From an uncultured Porphyromonadaceae bacterium (GTDB lineage Bacteria; Bacteroidota; Bacteroidia; Bacteroidales; Muribaculaceae), in contig URWH01000136.1 in assembly GCA_900551515.1 (NCBI GenBank), positions 1 to 5,637 of the forward strand: a DNA stretch of 5,637 nt, read 5' to 3'. The position numbers and the translations under genes are program-made. Below are positions 1-5,248 of this stretch, in pieces (position 1 is the stretch's first letter; the number at the start of each line of letters is the position of its first letter). Below the pieces are notes generated by a model. It was not told where the DNA came from and did not search any database. It saw nothing but the letters and a program-made list of their open reading frames with translations.

Positions 1-53
1 TATACTCGACGACTGACAGCCCTGCCGTTAACATTTATTATTAAACAAGCTCT

Positions 54-61
54 TAAATTTG
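54..61 (+). promoter_or_regulatory. Bacteroidales -7 box (TAAATTTG) for the oxidoreductase/ZIP operon
   Basis: TAAATTTG is an exact match to the Bacteroidetes -7 consensus TAxxTTTG and lies 60 bases before the ATG at 122, leaving a leader of about 50 nt. No good TTTG is present at the usual 19-21 base spacing; the nearest T-rich run (ATTTA near 33-37) is too close, so the -33 half is weak. Position and orientation suit the flavoprotein gene and probably the ZIP gene after it. Confidence 0.5.
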
Positions 62-121
62 CAGTGACAAAACAGACGCAGGCTCTGTGGCGTTAATAAC
101 ACATAAACGTAAAGACGAGAT

Positions 122-748
122 ATGAAAGTATTGGTAATCGACGGCAGCCCTAACATTCACGGGTGCACCGACCGCGCCCTTCAGGAAGTGGAGAAGACGT
201 TGGCTGAAAACGGCATCGAAACGGTGCGCGTGAACGTGGGAAATAAGGATGTGCGCGGTTGCATCAGCTGCCGCACATGCCGGACTACAAACAAGTGCGT
301 GTTCAACGACCTGGTTAACGAGACGGCCCCGCTGCTGGCGGAGTGTGACGGCGTCGTGGTGGGCTCGCCCACATACTATGCCGGGTGCAACGGCCAGCTG
401 CTGGCGTTTATGGACCGTCTTTTCTATTCCACCGCGACGGCTTTCGACAAGACGATGAAGGTGGGAGCGGCCGTCATCTCATCGCGCCGCGCCGGATCGA
501 CGTCGGCCTTTGATGAGATCAACAAATATTTCACCATCTCATCGATGCCGATAGTGTCGAGCACCTACTGGAATGAGGTGCACGGCCATGTGGCGGCCGA
601 CGTGGAGAAAGATGCCGAAGGCCTCCAGACCATGCGCAATCTCGGCCGCAACATGGCATTCCTGATCAAGGCCATAGCGTCGGCCAAGGCAGCCGGCGGC
701 GTGCCTCAGCAGGAGCGCGGTGTGTTTACCAACTTCATCAGAGAGTAA
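122..748 (+). CDS. Flavodoxin-fold NAD(P)H-dependent oxidoreductase, iron-sulfur flavoprotein type
   Basis: This 208-residue protein has the NADPH-dependent FMN reductase/flavodoxin fold. The N-terminal strand MKVLVIDGSP is followed by a phosphate-binding loop (GSPNIHGCT, residues 8-16), and a second FMN-contacting motif GSPTYY lies at 81-86. Between them, Cys47, Cys50, Cys53 and Cys59 form a C-x2-C-x2-C-x5-C cluster. This matches the compact cysteine motif that ligates a 4Fe-4S cluster in the archaeal iron-sulfur flavoprotein Isf, so FMN plus a cluster is a reasonable expectation. It has no signal peptide, so it is presumably cytoplasmic. The family passes electrons to or from varied acceptors (quinones, ferredoxin, oxygen), and the substrate cannot be read from sequence. 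The start at 122 fits because family proteins begin directly with the first beta strand; no Shine-Dalgarno is seen, as usual in Bacteroidetes. The ZIP gene follows 45 bases downstream with no obvious terminator between. Fold assignment is firm; the physiological role is unknown. Confidence 0.9.
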   Translation: MKVLVIDGSPNIHGCTDRALQEVEKTLAENGIETVRVNVGNKDVRGCISCRTCRTTNKCVFNDLVNETAPLLAECDGVVVGSPTYYAGCNGQLLAFMDRLFYSTATAFDKTMKVGAAVISSRRAGSTSAFDEINKYFTISSMPIVSSTYWNEVHGHVAADVEKDAEGLQTMRNLGRNMAFLIKAIASAKAAGGVPQQERGVFTNFIRE

Positions 749-793
749 GATCCATTCCGCTCAAATCCGGGGATTGTAAAGAATGACTGTAGC

Positions 794-1567
794 ATGACGG
801 TATTTCACCAGATGCTTTTGTGTGCGGCCGGCCTCGGGCTGGCATCGCTTGTCGGGTCGACAGTCGGGCTGGCGGTCAGGAAGATACCTCACCGCTGGAA
901 CGACATCTTTCTGGGCTTTTGCGCCGGCATGATGCTCACGGCATCGCTGGCATGCCTGATAATGCCGGCTCTCGAGATGGTCGGCCCCGGCGGCTGGTGG
1001 CAGCCGCTGACCGGTGTTGCTGCCGGTGTGCTGCTCATATCGCTGCTCGACCGCATCACGCCGCATCTGCATCATCTGACGGGGCTGGAGCCGGGCCGGG
1101 AAGAGGCTCACAGTCCGCACCGGAAGAGCATCGACCGCGTGCTGCTGTTTGTGGTGGCGATAGCGATACACAAATTTCCCGAAGGCCTGGCGGCGGGCGT
1201 GGTGTTCGACGGCGAGAATATGGGCAATGCCTACACGGTGGCCATCACCATAGCGCTGCAGAACATTCCCGAAGGAATGGTAGTGGTCACGCCGCTGCTG
1301 ATGATCGGTGTAGGCTATCTGAGGGTGACGCTGGTGGGGCTGGCTGTGGCGCTGATGGAGATAGCGGGTGTGCTGTCGGGCTATTTCCTCGGCGATATCT
1401 CGGCGGCGTTCCTGCCGGCCATGACGGCGATAGCGGGCGGGGCGATGCTGTATGTGATCAGTGACGAGATGATCCCCGAAACCCACAGCCACGGCTTCGA
1501 GAAGCAGGCCACCTACGCCCTCGTGGCAGGCGTGATGTGTATGCTCTATATCCAGATGTTTGTGTGA
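794..1567 (+). CDS. ZIP-family divalent metal transporter (GufA/ZupT-like)
   Basis: This 257-residue polytopic inner-membrane protein has about eight hydrophobic segments, separated after the third by a His-rich cytosolic loop (about residues 90-112, with HLHHL and HSPH). The ZIP signatures are clear: HKFPEG at 126-131 (transmembrane helix 4) and LQNIPEG at 155-161 (helix 5) supply the histidine, glutamine and glutamates of the binuclear metal site, and DEMIPE at 224-229 is a typical C-terminal motif. The Q-N in helix 5 points to the GufA-like bacterial branch rather than E. coli ZupT. Zinc, possibly with iron or manganese, is the expected cargo, moved into the cytoplasm; selectivity is not readable. 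One oddity is Lys127, where most bacterial relatives have Asn (HNFPEG). Length is normal for the family. The start is the first ATG in frame and leaves a complete first helix. Two long overlapping frames on either strand are shadows of its GC-rich codon use. Confidence 0.93.
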   Translation: MTVFHQMLLCAAGLGLASLVGSTVGLAVRKIPHRWNDIFLGFCAGMMLTASLACLIMPALEMVGPGGWWQPLTGVAAGVLLISLLDRITPHLHHLTGLEPGREEAHSPHRKSIDRVLLFVVAIAIHKFPEGLAAGVVFDGENMGNAYTVAITIALQNIPEGMVVVTPLLMIGVGYLRVTLVGLAVALMEIAGVLSGYFLGDISAAFLPAMTAIAGGAMLYVISDEMIPETHSHGFEKQATYALVAGVMCMLYIQMFV

Positions 1568-1611
1568 TTTCCCTCCCGCTGGCTTGCACGATTGCGGGTG
1601 TAAGGCACTTG

Positions 1612-1788
1612 TCAGGAGGCCTTGTGCGGGTCGATGTCCTCCTCTTTGAATATTACGCGTGAGCCGGACGTCTTGCCTTTGTTGTCCTCAACGTAGCCCA
1701 GCTCGTCGAGCATACGGTTCATCTCCTCCCAAGTGAAGTCACTTGGCAGAGTAGCAAACCGCTCAATAAGTTTTTCTTTAGTTCCCAT
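1612..1788 (-). CDS. HicA-family mRNA interferase-like toxin, C-terminally truncated relic
   Basis: A 58-residue frame from ATG at 1788 to TGA at 1612 reads MGTKEKLIERF, then DFTWEEMNRMLDELGY (residues 17-32) and NKGKTSGSRVIF (36-47). This is the N-terminal two thirds of a Bacteroidetes-type HicA toxin, a small dsRBD-like fold ribonuclease that cleaves mRNA and is paired with a HicB antitoxin. In relatives the frame continues into a motif like HKPHPG and a final helix, giving about 80 residues. Here it reads DIDPHKAS and stops. Skipping one G in the GGCC just after the HK codons would give HKPPDK, so a one-base frameshift may explain the early end, but the sequence beyond that is not recognisably HicA. 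No HicB gene is visible on either side: the zip gene converges 44 bases downstream and noncoding DNA lies upstream. No TAxxTTTG promoter box is evident. It is probably an inactive orphan left from a toxin-antitoxin locus. Family call fairly sure; functionality doubtful. Confidence 0.7.
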   Translation of the reverse strand: MGTKEKLIERFATLPSDFTWEEMNRMLDELGYVEDNKGKTSGSRVIFKEEDIDPHKAS

Positions 1789-2076
1789 TCATCTAACAGA
1801 CCAAAAGCAGCTATGTTTTCAGTAGCAAAACAAATCCCCGGCGCGCGAGTCGGCTCCGTTTTGCGCTAAAACTTATTGATGAAAAATCACCGGTTTTATT
1901 CAATAGAATCGCTGTATTATCTAAAAAAGACACCTTGAGAGGCGTGAAAAATTTGTGCTGAAGTCTGGGAACTCTATGATGGGGACCCCAGCTAAAGCTT
2001 GTAAGCATAAACAAAAATTTTTACTTTGCTGACGGCCGGGCTGACCCGAAAAGCTGTCGCCGAAAATATTTGGAGA
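1789..2076. other. Intergenic stretch with no supported gene
   Basis: This AT-richer stretch between the hicA relic and the G-rich tract holds no protein-like frame. The two minus-strand frames through it are low-complexity and overlap one another in different frames. A 7-base inverted repeat (GCAAAAC 1825-1831, GTTTTGC 1858-1864) encloses a GC-rich centre and could form a hairpin upstream of hicA. A short palindrome TGGGGACCCCA lies at 1980-1990. Neither is followed by a T tract and neither has an assignable role. Confidence 0.5.
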
Positions 2077-2106
2077 GGGATGGGTATGGGGAAGGGAGGG
2101 GATGGG
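2077..2106 (+). other. G-quadruplex-capable tract (six G runs)
   Basis: Six runs of three or four G (2077-2079, 2082-2084, 2088-2091, 2094-2096, 2098-2101, 2104-2106) are separated by only 1-3 bases on the plus strand, more than satisfying the four-run rule for an intramolecular G-quadruplex. The tract abuts the T-tract end of the minus-strand terminator. Because transcription here probably runs on the minus strand, the G-rich strand would be the template strand. Any function, such as roadblock, recombination or replication pausing, is inference. Confidence 0.6.
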
Positions 2107-2147
2107 CACAAAAAAATCGCTGAGACTAAGGGTAGTTTCAGCGATTT
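2107..2147 (-). terminator. Strong rho-independent terminator, minus-strand direction
   Basis: A 15-base-pair stem (2133-2147 with 2114-2128, one G-T mismatch or wobble at 2124/2137) closes a four-base loop at 2129-2132. Read on the minus strand, the stem runs straight into a run of seven T (complement of 2110-2116, the last three stem positions included). In the plus direction the T run is poor, so the minus direction is favoured. It would end transcripts entering from the promoter at 2299-2329 and any read-through from the rloAB operon. Confidence 0.8.
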
Positions 2148-2293
2148 GTTGATTGGCTTGGTGACCCCGGTGATTTCGAGGTTATTTCATGCAACAGCAC
2201 TGGTTGTCAGAGGTTTAAGAGCGAGAGCATTGAGCCGACTCACTAATGGCTCACTCCGCTACTTCAATGTTCTTCGCCGTTCTGTCATATCGG
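2110..2293 (-). ncRNA. Candidate small RNA of about 185 nt between promoter and terminator
   Basis: A near-consensus minus-strand promoter (2299-2329) and a strong minus-strand terminator (2107-2147) delimit about 185 bases with no substantial protein frame, which is the layout of an independent small RNA. Inside are a possible hairpin GAGCC/GGCTC (2232-2236 with 2248-2252), a weaker one CAAC/GTTG (2192-2195 with 2203-2206), and the terminator hairpin. A nine-codon frame with a stop (2259-2288, MTERRRTLK) starts a few bases after the expected transcription start and might be a leader peptide or chance. I do not recognise it as 6S, tmRNA, SRP or RNase P RNA. It could instead be the promoter-leader and terminator of a gene since deleted. 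It lies downstream of rloB on the same strand and does not overlap it. Confidence 0.4.
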
Positions 2294-2298
2294 CAATG

Positions 2299-2329
2299 CA
2301 AAGTTAGTAATTTCTCTCCAATCCTCAAA
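2299..2329 (-). promoter_or_regulatory. Bacteroidales-type promoter (TTTG - 19 bases - TAACTTTG)
   Basis: On the minus strand TTTG (complement of 2326-2329) is followed after exactly 19 bases by TAACTTTG (complement of 2299-2306). Both boxes match the Bacteroidetes primary sigma factor consensus (TTTG at -33, TAxxTTTG at -7) and the spacing is canonical. Transcription should start near 2292-2295 and run leftwards. No protein gene begins within the next 150 bases, so the product is the candidate small RNA. Confidence 0.6.
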
Positions 2330-2477
2330 GAGCCAAAGCGTTAAAAATTCTTCGGACTCACGACTATTGAAATTTAATGGCTCACGGTTCAAAATGCCCA
2401 AAACGGCATGACTGAAGATTGCCGGATTACACCCGACTCACGGCGACAAATATGTCAAAATACGGCAATATCATGAT
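2330..2477. other. Gene-free spacer downstream of rloB with short repeated words
   Basis: No protein frame is supported here. The words GACTCAC (2355-2361, 2435-2441, also 2237-2243) and TAATGGCTCAC (2375-2385, also 2244-2254) recur. Two inverted repeats occur: ATGCC/GGCAT (2395-2399 with 2405-2409) and ATTGCCG/CGGCAAT (2418-2424 with 2463-2469). The second lies just after the rloB stop on the minus strand but lacks a T tract, so it is not a convincing terminator. Confidence 0.4.
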
Positions 2478-3026
2478 TCATCGCTTGCTCTTCAGTATCT
2501 CATCAGTCAGCAAATGAACGGTTGATGATGGATTGGTGTATGCCTCTTTTGTTTTGGCTCTGGCGGCGGCTGTTTCTATCCCTTCAATCAAGACTTTTTT
2601 CATCGCCGCAGAGAAGTCGCCTTTTGAATATTCCGCGTCGATTGCCTTCAATCTCGTAAGACATTCCGCCGATGATATTTCGCGGCTTACATCATTATAA
2701 TGGAGCAGGAACCAGTATTCGATACACGGATTGGAAAGCAGGAGTGTGGCGTCCTTTATCTTCCTCAAATGTTCCAGCATGCCCGGCACATCAAGGTCGA
2801 ACATCAGAAATGTCTTGTCGGCTGATGTTGTAAACCTCTCCCTTTTGCATCTGTCGATATACGGCTGGGATATATTGGAATCGCTCACTCTTGCAATGAT
2901 TTCAACCGGCACACGAAAACTGCGGCGCAGCAAATCAACGTATGCCGCCTCTGTTTTCCCTTCGCAGAAAACGAAGAATGTCGGATTCATTTTCTTGCCT
3001 CTCGGCTGTTTCGCTTTTCGTGCCAT
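2478..3026 (-). CDS. rloB: RloB-family protein (Toprim/OLD-like), second gene of the defence pair
   Basis: This 182-residue protein has the marks of the RloB family (AbiLii-like). FVFCEGKTE at 18-26 places Glu22 after the first beta strand like the Toprim glutamate. LMFDLDVPG at 74-82 gives the Asp77-x-Asp79 pair. The family blocks SNPCIEYWFLLHY (98-110) and NPSSTVHLL (165-173) follow. RloB proteins are viewed as relatives of OLD/Toprim nucleases, so metal-dependent nuclease activity is the likely effector function; this is family inference. The N terminus is lysine/arginine-rich, which would suit nucleic-acid contact. Length is slightly below the roughly 200 residues usual for the family, but all blocks are present. 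The ATG at 3026 lies two bases after the rloA stop, so the pair is translationally coupled; Met13 is a possible but less likely start. No terminator follows closely; the nearest strong one is at 2107-2147. Confidence 0.85.
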   Translation of the reverse strand: MARKAKQPRGKKMNPTFFVFCEGKTEAAYVDLLRRSFRVPVEIIARVSDSNISQPYIDRCKRERFTTSADKTFLMFDLDVPGMLEHLRKIKDATLLLSNPCIEYWFLLHYNDVSREISSAECLTRLKAIDAEYSKGDFSAAMKKVLIEGIETAAARAKTKEAYTNPSSTVHLLTDEILKSKR

Positions 3027-3028
3027 AG

Positions 3029-4183
3029 TCAGATATTTTCAAATTCGTTGACATAAGGCACGGCGTCGAAACGACCCTGGAGATATGCTTTCTCCAGATC
3101 CATCTTCTCGCGAAAGTCCTTGTAATCAAAAAGTGAATAAAGGTCACTGGAGCCGTCATCGCGCTTGTTCACAAAGAAAATCTGGTCTTTGCGGAAGCGT
3201 GTCATGTCGAGCAGATGGGTGTTGTGCGTCGTAAATATGAGCTGCGCCGACCTGCTGTTGTGGAACAGGTTGATGAGATACTCAACAAGCCGGGTGTGCA
3301 GGCTCGTTTCCACTTCGTCAAGAAACATTGTCTTATTATTGCGGACAACATCCATTACCGTGAGCATTATCCTGAACAATATTTTTGTACCTTCGGATTC
3401 TTCCGTATTGAAGTCAAACGGAAGTGAAGGATTGCGGCGATGGAATGTCGTCAGTTCGCCGTCTTTGTATGAAAACTCCACAATGTCGCTGTCAGCGGCT
3501 TTAAGAACGCGAAGAACCGCATCCTTATTGTCTCCGAGAAATCTGTCTGTCACCACAGATGTGTTGCCGCGATAACTGAACACAAGCTGCTCGTTGAACC
3601 ATCGGTAAATCTCCTTTGCCTTGTCACGATCCATCTGGCTTGCACGCGACAGGAAAAGCGTTTTGCGAGAAGTATTCGACGCAACATCCATCGGGCGCCG
3701 TATTACGGTCGTAAACTCATATTTCTCCTTCTTCCCTCCGGAGTTACGCTCATCACGAGAGAATATCAGAGCCTTGCGCCCTTTGGGATAATAGTACAGG
3801 CTTTCGGTAATGATTTCCTCACGGGTGCAGGAAAAAGAATATTCATGTTCTATCCCGTTGACGATAAAACGTATGTAGAACTCACTCGGAGCATCATTCC
3901 CGCCAAATTTGAAAGGCTTAAAATCAAAATTGTCCCCTTCATTATAGTTATGGGAGTCGAGAATCATATCAACAGCGGCCTTTACAGCCTTGATTATGTT
4001 GCTCTTACCGGAAGCGTTTGCGCCGTATATGGCAACCGTTTTCAAAAGCCGTTCATTGCCGACACTGAAAGTATTGCCGTCAAGCGCGCGGGCTTCCTTT
4101 GTCTGTATATTGGCGGCCTGCAAGTCAAGCGTTATTTTCTCGTTAATCGAGAAAAAGTTGGTGAGAGTGATTTCTAATACCAT
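3029..4183 (-). CDS. rloA: RloA/AbiLi-like AAA-family ATPase, first gene of the defence pair
   Basis: With the start at 4183 this is a 384-residue ABC/SMC-like ATPase of the AAA_15/AAA_21 type. The N-terminal block MVLEITLTNFFSINEK is the usual opening strand of the family. Walker A is GANASGKS (54-61), a signature-like motif EESEGTK lies at 261-267, Walker B is MFLDEVETSLH (286-296, Asp289 and Glu290), and the switch region TTHNTHLLD (318-326) carries His320. There is no fused Toprim domain; that role falls to the adjacent RloB protein. The AbiL system of Lactococcus and RloA/RloB loci beside restriction systems have this two-gene form, and the pair is presumed to sense phage and trigger abortive infection. 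The frame is open upstream to an ATG at 4279 (416 residues). I prefer 4183 because homologous proteins start with this beta strand and because the -7 box at 4212-4219 lies inside the extension, downstream of the earlier ATG. It is intact, with no missing key residue. Confidence 0.9.
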   Translation of the reverse strand: MVLEITLTNFFSINEKITLDLQAANIQTKEARALDGNTFSVGNERLLKTVAIYGANASGKSNIIKAVKAAVDMILDSHNYNEGDNFDFKPFKFGGNDAPSEFYIRFIVNGIEHEYSFSCTREEIITESLYYYPKGRKALIFSRDERNSGGKKEKYEFTTVIRRPMDVASNTSRKTLFLSRASQMDRDKAKEIYRWFNEQLVFSYRGNTSVVTDRFLGDNKDAVLRVLKAADSDIVEFSYKDGELTTFHRRNPSLPFDFNTEESEGTKILFRIMLTVMDVVRNNKTMFLDEVETSLHTRLVEYLINLFHNSRSAQLIFTTHNTHLLDMTRFRKDQIFFVNKRDDGSSDLYSLFDYKDFREKMDLEKAYLQGRFDAVPYVNEFENI

Positions 4184-4211
4184 TTCAAATGCTGTATTTG
4201 GAATTATTTTG

Positions 4212-4219
4212 CAAATATA
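4212..4219 (-). promoter_or_regulatory. -7 box (TATATTTG) of the rloAB promoter
   Basis: The complement of 4212-4219 reads TATATTTG, an exact TAxxTTTG match, 28 bases before the rloA ATG at 4183. The surrounding 60 bases are AT-rich compared with both flanks. No TTTG is found at the 19-21 base spacing, so the -33 half is degenerate and the promoter may be weak or activator-dependent. It helps fix the rloA start. Confidence 0.5.
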
Positions 4220-4321
4220 ACACTTTAATTCGGATTTTAGATTATTCAGCCATAAAAATCTTTGTCGTTTGTCAGGCACTGCGAAAACTGCGAGAGGTGT
4301 GGCTGCTCACGGTGTTGTCGT

Positions 4322-4450
4322 CGGCTATGCCGTCAGAGGGTGACGGCGAAGCAGGCTTCACTGACACCCTCCGACCGCACACCGACTATGGGAGCCGGCT
4401 GAACACCGGCTGCCTCATACGCCTTGTGAGATTGCGACAGGGATGTCGCA
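4322..4450 (+). other. Cluster of hairpins in GC-rich non-coding DNA
   Basis: Within 130 bases there are several inverted repeats. CGGC/GCCG lies at 4322-4325 with 4329-4332. CCGTCA/TGACGG (4330-4335 with 4341-4346, loop GAGGG) competes with GAGGGTG/CACCCTC (4336-4342 with 4365-4371). AGCCGG/CCGGCT (4393-4398 with 4406-4411, seven-base loop) and TGCGACA/TGTCGCA (4433-4439 with 4444-4450, loop GGGA, a GNRA-type tetraloop) follow. No T tracts follow the stems, so this is not a terminator. A structured RNA, a relaxase or integrase binding region, or part of an element end are all possible. The plus-strand frame through it (4189-4500) does not look like a protein. Confidence 0.4.
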
Positions 4451-4462
4451 CACACAAGACTT

Positions 4463-4936
4463 CTAATCGACAGCCCGTGTTCTTAACGCCTGCTCATTGA
4501 TAAGGAATTTGAGCCGCCTCGCCACTCTACGTTTGTTACGGCCCACGGCGGCAAAGAACGTGTCGCTTACGATCCCTCCATAAATTCCGGGGTCGTCCCC
4601 GACACATACATTGCCTTATACCGGGGCTGTCATAGCGGTTTCTGATGAAAGTATAGACATTATCATCGGTGAGAGAGTATGACATACATTAGCTTCGGGC
4701 ATATTTATGGACATTGCTATTATCTTACGGATAGCATTTTCTGTATGTCTGTCGTTCAGTGTCACCTCATGGGGCGATGCCAGCTCTATGTTTCGTGCGG
4801 ATTATAATCATAGTTCAAAGTCTGTTCGCTCGGAGTTGATGAACACGCCGGGACGGGGTATTCTTTTGCATTCGCCTGAAAAAATCTCCACAGCTCCCGG
4901 TGGTCGGTAGTATTTTTTCCGGCAAGAGCCGAACAT
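4463..4936 (-). pseudogene. Probable decayed gene of unknown family, stops and frame switches
   Basis: One minus-strand frame stays protein-like over 157 codons but is broken by three stops (4808-4810, 4802-4804, 4616-4618). Its pieces are a 42-residue segment from ATG 4936 (RKKYYRPPGAVEIF, ending INSERTDFEL), a middle piece (ELASPHEVTLNDRHTENAIR), and a last piece of 50 residues (GNVCVGDDPGIYGGIVSD to INEQALRTRAVD, ending at 4463). At the breaks the other frames read more protein-like: YDYNPHET just after FEL, and MSYSLTDDNVYTFIRNRYD starting at 4685. This is what several small indels in one original gene would leave. I do not recognise the family; being upstream of conjugative-element genes, it may be element debris. 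Alternatively the 42-residue piece is an intact small gene and the rest chance. Confidence 0.4.
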
Positions 4937-5019
4937 CCCTTTTTCTCCCGTCGTGCCTACCGGTAAACGAGCGAACAAACTTCAAACAGCGATTATACGC
5001 ATTAAAAAAATATCGCTTT

Positions 5020-5235
5020 ATGACACTAAACGACAGACATATCAACAAAACGAGCTTCACTCCTTCTCCAGCTCATACCGCATTAAAAAAGGCGGCAAGA
5101 GTAATAGGGATTATAGCAGGTTTGATTGTCGGGGTGCTTCTTTGGGCGATACTGAAACCGATTTGCCGAGGTGCTGGGTGGATAATCTCAATCCTCACGG
5201 CAGCGGGGATAATCTATTGGATAACGACACTCTAA
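5020..5235 (+). CDS. Small two-helix membrane protein of unknown function
   Basis: From ATG 5020 this is a 71-residue protein. A polar N-terminal part (residues 1-26, ending in the basic stretch KKAAR) is followed by a hydrophobic helix at about 28-45, a short turn with KPICRG (46-51), and a second hydrophobic helix at about 53-70 running to the C terminus. It is therefore a hairpin membrane protein, probably in the inner membrane. The frame is open further upstream to an ATG at 4900, but that extension is basic, overlaps the decayed minus-strand gene and does not look like protein, so I chose 5020. The next gene starts 13 bases after its stop, which implies one operon with the PcfK-family gene. 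Small membrane proteins of this shape occur among Bacteroidales conjugative-element genes; the specific function is not recognised. No convincing promoter box was found upstream. Confidence 0.65.
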   Translation: MTLNDRHINKTSFTPSPAHTALKKAARVIGIIAGLIVGVLLWAILKPICRGAGWIISILTAAGIIYWITTL

Positions 5236-5248
5236 AATATTTACGACT

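Noticed and set aside
761..1492. Long minus-strand frame (243 residues) and a plus-strand frame at 820-1464 across the ZIP gene
   Set aside because: Both are shadows of the GC-rich codons of the clear ZIP transporter; their composition (His/Arg/Gln- or Arg/Gly/Ala-rich) is typical of out-of-frame reading.
1575..1598. CCCGC/GCGGG hairpin between the convergent zip and hicA-like genes as a terminator
   Set aside because: Five-base stem with a 14-base loop and no T tract on either strand.
1811..2109. Two overlapping minus-strand frames of 67 and 62 residues
   Set aside because: They overlap in different frames, show no recognisable motif and have no promoter box.
1847..2241. Inverted copies of GAGTCGGCTC (1847-1856 and 2232-2241) as element ends
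   Set aside because: A 10-base match is expected several times by chance in a window this size on both strands, and no target duplication or transposase accompanies it.
2026..2307. Plus-strand 93-residue frame over the small-RNA cassette
   Set aside because: It reads antisense through the promoter, hairpins and terminator and through the G-rich tract; composition is Arg/Leu-rich and unconvincing, with no neighbouring gene on that strand.
4189..4500. Plus-strand 103-residue frame
   Set aside because: It spans the rloA promoter antisense and the hairpin cluster and shows no protein-like pattern.
4508..4535. Plus-strand TTTG ... TACGTTTG as a promoter for the 5020 operon
   Set aside because: The -7 box matches but the spacing to TTTG is only 16 bases and it lies nearly 500 bases upstream of the first gene, within the decayed minus-strand gene.
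4815..5060. Minus-strand 81-residue frame
   Set aside because: It overlaps the start of the membrane-protein gene and is out of frame with the more protein-like decayed gene.
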